Of a DNA stretch of 8,292 nucleotides, positions 6,436 to 8,292 are shown one piece after another (position 1 is the first letter of the stretch; each line of letters begins with the position of its first letter). The notes under the pieces are model-generated. The model did not search any database and was not told the origin of the DNA. It saw only the letters and a program-made list of their open reading frames with translations. A program made the position numbers and the translations under genes. The stretch is from assembly GCA_041745535.1 (NCBI GenBank), contig JBGTIS010000384.1, positions 1 through 8,292 on the forward strand, given 5' to 3'. This DNA is from JBGTIS01 sp041745535 (GTDB lineage Bacteria > Bacteroidota > Bacteroidia > Cytophagales > Cyclobacteriaceae).

Positions 6436-6769
6436 TTTAATTCCCTTTTCAGGTAAATAATATAAAATACATAATTAATGAAGAATGCTACAATCAGGGT
6501 GTATACGAGAACCACAATCAGGCTGACCCATAATCGCTTTACGGGTTGCTCAAGCCACGAAACGCGTGTATCAAGGTATATGGTAATCAGTTCATTGCCT
6601 TTCCACATAATTACCCAGAAAGAAGCGTTAAATATAATGATGGCGATACCCGCCTGAAAAGAATTAAAACAACTTAGGCACGACAAATAAGCAACTGGAA
6701 TTCCCCCAAAATAATAATGAGGAGAATCTTTCGGAGTTGCTTAAAAACCTTTTTTCTATCGATTCGCAT
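6393..6769 (-). pseudogene. Truncated, frameshifted LytS-type sensor kinase (membrane part)
   Basis: The minus strand starts at ATG 6769 with MRIDRKKVFKQLRKILL, typical of the N-terminus of these kinases, but this frame stops at 6674. Adding one base in the TTTT-GGGGG run (6711-6703) joins it to the frame that reads GGIPVAYLSCLSCF, then WVIMWKGNELI, then YLDTRVSWLEQPVKRLW and a final transmembrane pair ending at NYVFYIIYLK. About four hydrophobic segments are visible. The cytoplasmic His_kinase and ATPase domains are missing: after RELNYDTL the frame passes into DNA that is antisense to the other kinase remnant and stops at 6393. It follows the TPR gene on the same strand, so it was probably the sensor of that operon. 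Confidence 0.65.
6409..6423. repeat. Short inverted repeat at the kinase-kinase junction
   Basis: CAGAA (6409-6413) and TTCTG (6419-6423) are inverted copies around the 5-base spacer AAAAC. They sit where recognisable coding of both truncated kinases ends. Five-base repeats are common by chance, so a role in the rearrangement is only suggested. Confidence 0.4.
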
Positions 6770-6890
6770 GGTAAAGGCTACTTTCTCTAGCCAGCTTACT
6801 AAGATAATTCATTTTTTGAATGGCATTGAAAAATTGTAAAATTCTCCATTCAAGCTGTTTAATAAAAATCACAATTATTGTCCCGCGCAT
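6756..6890 (-). CDS. Possible 44-codon bridging ORF between TPR and LytS genes
   Basis: ATG 6890 lies inside the last codons of the TPR gene and TAG 6758-6756 lies inside the first codons of the LytS gene. The ORF therefore overlaps its neighbours by 16 and 14 bases, an arrangement that suits translational coupling. The 44-residue product starts with a hydrophobic stretch (TIIVIFI) and continues as a basic, helix-prone peptide (LEWRILQFFNAIQKMNYL, then SKLARESS). No family is recognised and no ribosome binding site is seen. It may be a chance ORF, since 135 bases without a stop is not rare. Confidence 0.3.
   Translation of the reverse strand: MRGTIIVIFIKQLEWRILQFFNAIQKMNYLSKLARESSLYHANR
6816..6853. 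repeat. 8-bp inverted repeat in the TPR-LytS gap
   Basis: TTGAATGG (6816-6823) and CCATTCAA (6846-6853) are perfect inverted copies 22 bases apart. Neither strand has a T-run after the stem, so it is not a standard terminator. It lies within the possible bridging ORF, and on the minus strand the stem would form about 45-85 bases before the LytS start. Confidence 0.4.
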
Positions 6891-7519
6891 TGTTTGTGCA
6901 TAGCCTGGGCATACTCCTGACCCCAAGCGGGCATAAGCGAATTGTCAGAAATATTTTTTTCATAAACCTGCATGGCTCGTGCAATCGAGCTACAAGGCTC
7001 TGACGTGTCAGTTCCCATAAACTTGGCAGTTCCATATTGCATTTGCCCCAGCAACAGCCATGACCTGGGATTTTCAGGATTCATTTGTGAAGCTTTTGAT
7101 AATATTTGGATAGCTTTCGGCGCCATTTCCTGCCCACGTGTAGCCGGATCAACCGTAACCCGAATCATATATACATACCCCTGCAATGCCATAATTTCCG
7201 ATTCTTCGTCGTTCAATGCTGTTGCTTTGTCTATGAAAGACTGTGCCCGGTCAAGGTAATTATCTTTTACAGTATTATCCTGGGTAATGGCTGCCATGGT
7301 GGTATAGGTGTAAGCGGTGTAATACCACGGAAGCCATTCTTTTTTTTCAGCAAGGCCGATACGTTCAAATTTATTGGCGATTTCCAGCATAGATTTTTCA
7401 TTTTTAGCTTTGTATAAGGCTTCAATATTGGTAGCCATGGCTTTTTCATAGCCTTTGTCGAAAGAAAACGCGGCAAAGGAAATTAAAAATAGTAGTGAGA
7501 TAACAATTATTTTTTTCAT
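6875..7519 (-). CDS. Secreted TPR-like protein of a TonB receptor/LytS locus
   Basis: I place the start at ATG 7519, giving 214 residues. The upstream in-frame ATGs would put 27 residues before a classic signal peptide (MKKIIVISLLFLISFAAFS, cleavage near 19). The mature protein is alpha-helical with two recognisable TPR-like units: about 86-118 (YLDRAQSFIDKATALN, then AL-GYVYM) and about 132-165 (APKAIQILSKASQMNPENP, then WLLLGQMQYG). A conserved-looking WLPWYYTAYTY block lies at about 62-72. TPR units usually mediate protein contacts, and in the periplasm this could link the upstream outer-membrane receptor with the downstream sensor; that is inference. There is no lipobox. The gene lies 127 bases after the receptor stop on the same strand. 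Confidence 0.82.
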   Translation of the reverse strand: MKKIIVISLLFLISFAAFSFDKGYEKAMATNIEALYKAKNEKSMLEIANKFERIGLAEKKEWLPWYYTAYTYTTMAAITQDNTVKDNYLDRAQSFIDKATALNDEESEIMALQGYVYMIRVTVDPATRGQEMAPKAIQILSKASQMNPENPRSWLLLGQMQYGTAKFMGTDTSEPCSSIARAMQVYEKNISDNSLMPAWGQEYAQAMHKQCAGQ

Positions 7520-7646
7520 AGGGAACAGATGTTTTGAATTATTATATTTCAGTAACATTAAAAGTAAAGTAAAAGAGTTTACTGTATTCATAAAGGTCAA
7601 ACTTTAAGTGAAGTGAATGATTTATTTTTGTTTAGAAATGAAGCTT
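7520..7646. other. Gap between receptor and TPR genes
   Basis: This 127-base AT-rich gap shows no terminator hairpin on the minus strand, so transcription could run from the receptor into the TPR gene. A TACTTTTA box is present on the minus strand, but the nearest TTG is about 31 bases upstream of it, too far for the usual promoter spacing. Confidence 0.4.
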
Positions 7647-8292
7647 TTACAGATTATCCATCTGGTTTTCCTGTTTGTTTTTGGTAAGGGTAACAAACAA
7701 TCCTACAAAAAGGAAACGTTTAGAACACTGACCAATTTCCTGCCGTTGGTACACTCCAGTTTCATCCGGATTTTTGGCATATTCGTAACCAAACACATTA
7801 TCAGAACCCAGCAGATTAGTAGCTGCCGCGTACAGAATAATATTTTGTCTGATTAAGTAGGCCGCATTGATACTAAGGTTATGAAAAGGCTTAGTAAAGT
7901 CGGTATGAAAGCGGGCATTATTCGGGTTTTCGTAGGGGCGACTACTGTTGAAACTGTAGGAACAACCCAACCGCGTTTTTATGGGCATTATAAAATGCTT
8001 AATAAACAGCCGAGAAATTATGCTTAGAGGCAAAGCTTGGAATAGCAGAGGCCTGGAATTTCCGATAATCGCGTTTGGTATCCAGATAAGAATAAGAAAT
8101 CCAGTAGTTGCCATTTTTAATGGTTTTTTTATCTCTCCAGAAAATATCAATACCATTGGCATATCCTTTTCCGGAATTGGTGTTTGATGCGGGCAAAAAG
8201 GGCTGAGCGGGATCAAATTTGACTAAATTATGGTATTGTTTCAGGTAACCTTCAATTCTAAAGATACGATCGTTTTTCATAACCTGGTAGTT
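7647..8292 (-). pseudogene. C-terminal part of a TonB-dependent receptor with a frameshift
   Basis: The gene enters from the right edge on the minus strand and ends at TAA 7649-7647. The first frame gives beta-barrel strands: RIFRIEGYLKQYHNLVKF, then NSGKGYANGIDIFWRD, then NYWISYSYLDTKRDYR, then ASKHNFSAVY, and then meets TAA at 8001-7999. Removing one T at about 8001-8002 continues it as YKHFIMPIKTRLGCSYSFNS, then RPYENPNNARF, then the final strands NIILYAAATNLLGSDNVFGY and KRFLFVGLFVTLTKNK. These are typical of the last strands of a SusC/FecA-type barrel. Such receptors import a ligand across the outer membrane using TonB energy. The ligand, plug domain and TonB box lie outside the window. 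The single indel could be a real mutation or a sequencing error. Confidence 0.75.

Noticed and set aside
7520..7600. Upstream start for the TPR gene, adding 27 residues
   Set aside because: The added residues precede a textbook signal peptide that begins at the inner ATG (7519).
7981..8187. Plus-strand frame opposite the TonB receptor
   Set aside because: It is antisense to a clear beta-barrel coding region.
1..8292. CRISPR array, insertion sequence, integrase, toxin-antitoxin or phage genes
   Set aside because: No regularly spaced repeats, terminal inverted repeats with a transposase, or matching protein families were seen on either strand.

Overview
The window looks like a chromosomal segment from a member of the Bacteroidota. 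The reasons are the C-terminal end of a TonB-dependent receptor, a LytS-type sensor-kinase membrane domain of the kind common in this phylum, a secreted SUMF1-domain protein next to a Tat-exported Gfo/Idh/MocA oxidoreductase, AT-rich DNA, little sign of Shine-Dalgarno sites, and a tRNA promoter close to the TTG-N20-TAnnTTTG pattern of the phylum. A gene-level taxon cannot be read from the sequence.

Layout. Bases 1-120 carry a rho-independent terminator for a gene to the left. Bases 372-610 hold a small unrecognised gene broken by a one-base frame change at an A-run. A tRNA-Asn(GTT) gene lies on the minus strand at 767-840, with its own promoter and terminator. Then come an intact HtrA/Do-family serine protease (1099-2586, +) and a stand-alone CheY-like receiver protein (2891-3310, +). 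Facing them across two terminator-like hairpins is a probable two-gene minus-strand operon: a secreted SUMF1-fold protein (5992-4940) followed by a Tat-signal Gfo/Idh/MocA oxidoreductase (4904-3543).

The right third (about 6200-8292) is damaged. Its minus strand carries the 3' part of a TonB-dependent receptor with a frameshift, an intact secreted TPR-like protein (7519-6875), a possible 44-codon bridging ORF, and the membrane half of a LytS-type histidine kinase that is frameshifted and truncated. A plus-strand remnant of a different HisKA-type kinase runs tail-to-tail into the LytS fragment, and both kinases stop being recognisable within a few bases of each other near 6409-6435. This junction is the most unusual structure in the window. 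I read it as a rearrangement or deletion scar, or possibly an assembly join.

How the genes might work together. HtrA acts in envelope protein quality control. The SUMF1 and oxidoreductase pair probably works in the periplasm on an unknown (perhaps sugar-related) substrate. The receptor, TPR protein and LytS kinase look like one ancestral uptake/sensing operon that has lost its signalling end. I found no CRISPR array, insertion sequence, prophage or convincing new defence system. The novelty candidates are the kinase-kinase junction, the frameshifted small gene and the overlapping small ORF.
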